Positions 63,302-64,000 of a stretch of 64,000 bases of DNA are shown here, in pieces. How positions within the stretch are numbered: the first letter of the stretch is position 1; the number at the start of each line of letters is the position of its first letter. Position numbers and translations under genes: made by a program. The notes beneath the pieces are model-generated. The model was not told where the DNA came from, ran no database searches, and saw nothing but the letters and a program-made list of their open reading frames with translations. Origin of the DNA: Kovacikia minuta CCNUW1 (GTDB lineage: Bacteria > Cyanobacteriota > Cyanobacteriia > Leptolyngbyales > Leptolyngbyaceae); the NCBI RefSeq assembly GCF_020091585.1, contig NZ_CP083582.1, positions 3,472,001-3,536,000 of the forward strand, read 5' to 3'.

Positions 63302-63703
63302 ATGAGCAAAAAAATAGAAAATCTTCTCCGCAAAGCCTTACTCGAAGACGGCGAGATGGCACATTCACTCTATGAATATGAGCTGGAAGAACATATCGAC
63401 TACTGGTATGACGGTCTAAAAGCCGATCGCGATGACTTTGTGTTTGCAGTCACAGAAAACACCGGACATGTGGCAATGGTTCTGATCATGCGCGACAAAA
63501 CGCTCTACATCAACGAAGCCGCCAGGGCAGAACTAATGGAATTCTGGGAGGTCAATTATCTGCCTAACATGAAGCGATTAATTCCCATGATGGCGAAGGA
63601 ATTGGCAGACGATATTCTCTCTGTCATCGGGGTGAAAGTTGTCCCCGATAAACCGCCTAAACGGGTATGGCGCAAACCCCGTTCTAATATAAAATCCGGT
63701 TGA
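63302..63703 (+). CDS. Conserved cyanobacterial hypothetical protein
   Basis: The 133-residue protein (MSKKIENLLRKALLEDGEMA) resembles a cyanobacterial family I know only as hypothetical, with ELEEHIDYWYDGLKADRDDF, FVFAVTENTGHVAMVLI and NMKRLIPMMAKELADDIL. No membrane segment or known motif is visible. The start at 63302 is chosen by where the conserved part begins; ATG 63290 and GTG 63260 are in frame upstream. It follows the GH63 gene by about 45 bases. Confidence 0.7.
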   Translation: MSKKIENLLRKALLEDGEMAHSLYEYELEEHIDYWYDGLKADRDDFVFAVTENTGHVAMVLIMRDKTLYINEAARAELMEFWEVNYLPNMKRLIPMMAKELADDILSVIGVKVVPDKPPKRVWRKPRSNIKSG

Positions 63704-63731
63704 TTAACAATCAAATATAAATTCGGAAATC

Positions 63732-63765
63732 CTTGTAGAGACGCGATTAATCGCGTCTCTACAAG
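63732..63765. repeat. 34-bp perfect palindrome
   Basis: CTTGTAGAGACGCGATT is followed directly by its exact reverse complement. Palindromes with a TAGAGACGCGATTAATCGC core are dispersed in many cyanobacterial genomes. It sits just after the hypothetical gene and could also stop transcription. Confidence 0.9.
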
Positions 63766-63837
63766 ATACGCATGCATACGGATTTGATATCAGACAACCT
63801 TTCAGCCTCCTGCCCTCAGCCCTCCGTCTTCTGCCTT

Positions 63838-64000
63838 CTATGCAACAGAAGCACTTTCATCAACACTTTTTGCAGTGCGCCGAGTTGGACGTTTGCGGTC
63901 TTTCCGGCGGGTTCCGCCTGCCGTCGCGTATTCATTACTGTTTTTGCCAAACTTGGAAGCGACCCCAATCAACATCCGCTCTGATAATTCGGACAGTTCC
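63838..64000 (-). CDS. C-terminal part of a conserved hypothetical gene (truncated by the window)
   Basis: A minus-strand frame enters from the right edge and ends at a TAG at 63838-63840. It encodes ELSELSERMLIGVASKFGKN, then SNEYATAGGTRRKDRKRPTR and RTAKSVDESASVA. The basic KFGKNS-EY-xxGGTRK-RKRPxRR pattern recurs at the end of a cyanobacterial hypothetical family. The rest of the gene lies outside the window. Confidence 0.65.
   Translation of the reverse strand, partial: ELSELSERMLIGVASKFGKNSNEYATAGGTRRKDRKRPTRRTAKSVDESASVA

Overview
The window is a stretch of cyanobacterial chromosome, most likely from a filamentous, non-marine lineage (Leptolyngbya/Oscillatoriales-like; the genus is inference). 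The signs are frequent HIP1 octamers (GCGATCGC), heptanucleotide short tandem repeats between genes, a light-dependent protochlorophyllide reductase, a Ycf35/DUF1257 gene, an RRM-type RNA-binding protein, a group 2 sigma factor and an alternative respiratory terminal oxidase. No rRNA, tRNA or CRISPR array was recognised.

Layout. 0.1-9.8 kb: PEP synthase (frameshifted), a Uma2-type nuclease behind a degenerate 21-bp repeat array, an orphan 391-residue protein, an IS110-family insertion with a candidate bridge-RNA leader, and small secreted or unknown genes. 9.8-18.1 kb (minus strand): an uncharacterised two-gene operon, then a molybdenum hydroxylase locus made of a PaoABC-type Fe-S/FAD/Moco enzyme with its maturation factors XdhC and MocA. 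19.3-25.7 kb (plus): a 5'-nucleotidase with EF hands, a nucleoside hydrolase, a urea transporter with EF hands and an MscS channel, which look like a calcium-linked nucleotide/urea scavenging unit. 25.7-31.7 kb: an accessory island. It holds a controller-protein-regulated restriction-modification system (C protein, HNH nuclease, fused methylase-specificity protein), an XRE regulator with two palindromic operators and a PIN toxin-antitoxin pair, all set between three copies of a 21-bp-period repeat array. 31.8-38.3 kb: por (frameshifted), a receiver-domain protein, an Spy-like protein, DUF1257, glmU, a methylglyoxal synthase-lipid kinase fusion and an NTF2-like protein.

38.7-56.8 kb is a respiratory and carbon-oxidation region: NDH-2, two DUF2231 membrane proteins, the three subunits of a quinol-type (CuA-less) haem-copper oxidase, two paralogous GMC dehydrogenases around an aquaporin-family channel, a glucose dehydrogenase-like SDR, pyruvate oxidase and a large FAD/Fe-S 2-hydroxyacid dehydrogenase. 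Together these could feed electrons from NADH, sugars, pyruvate and lactate or glycolate into the quinone pool and on to O2. 56.8-64 kb: pentapeptide protein, group 2 sigma factor, fasciclin protein, RNA-binding protein, GH63 glucosidase and small conserved genes.

Four otherwise intact housekeeping or metabolic genes (ppsA, the nucleotidase, the nucleoside hydrolase, por) each carry a single +1 frameshift. Three of the four lie in short G or C runs, so residual sequencing error is a serious alternative to real decay.
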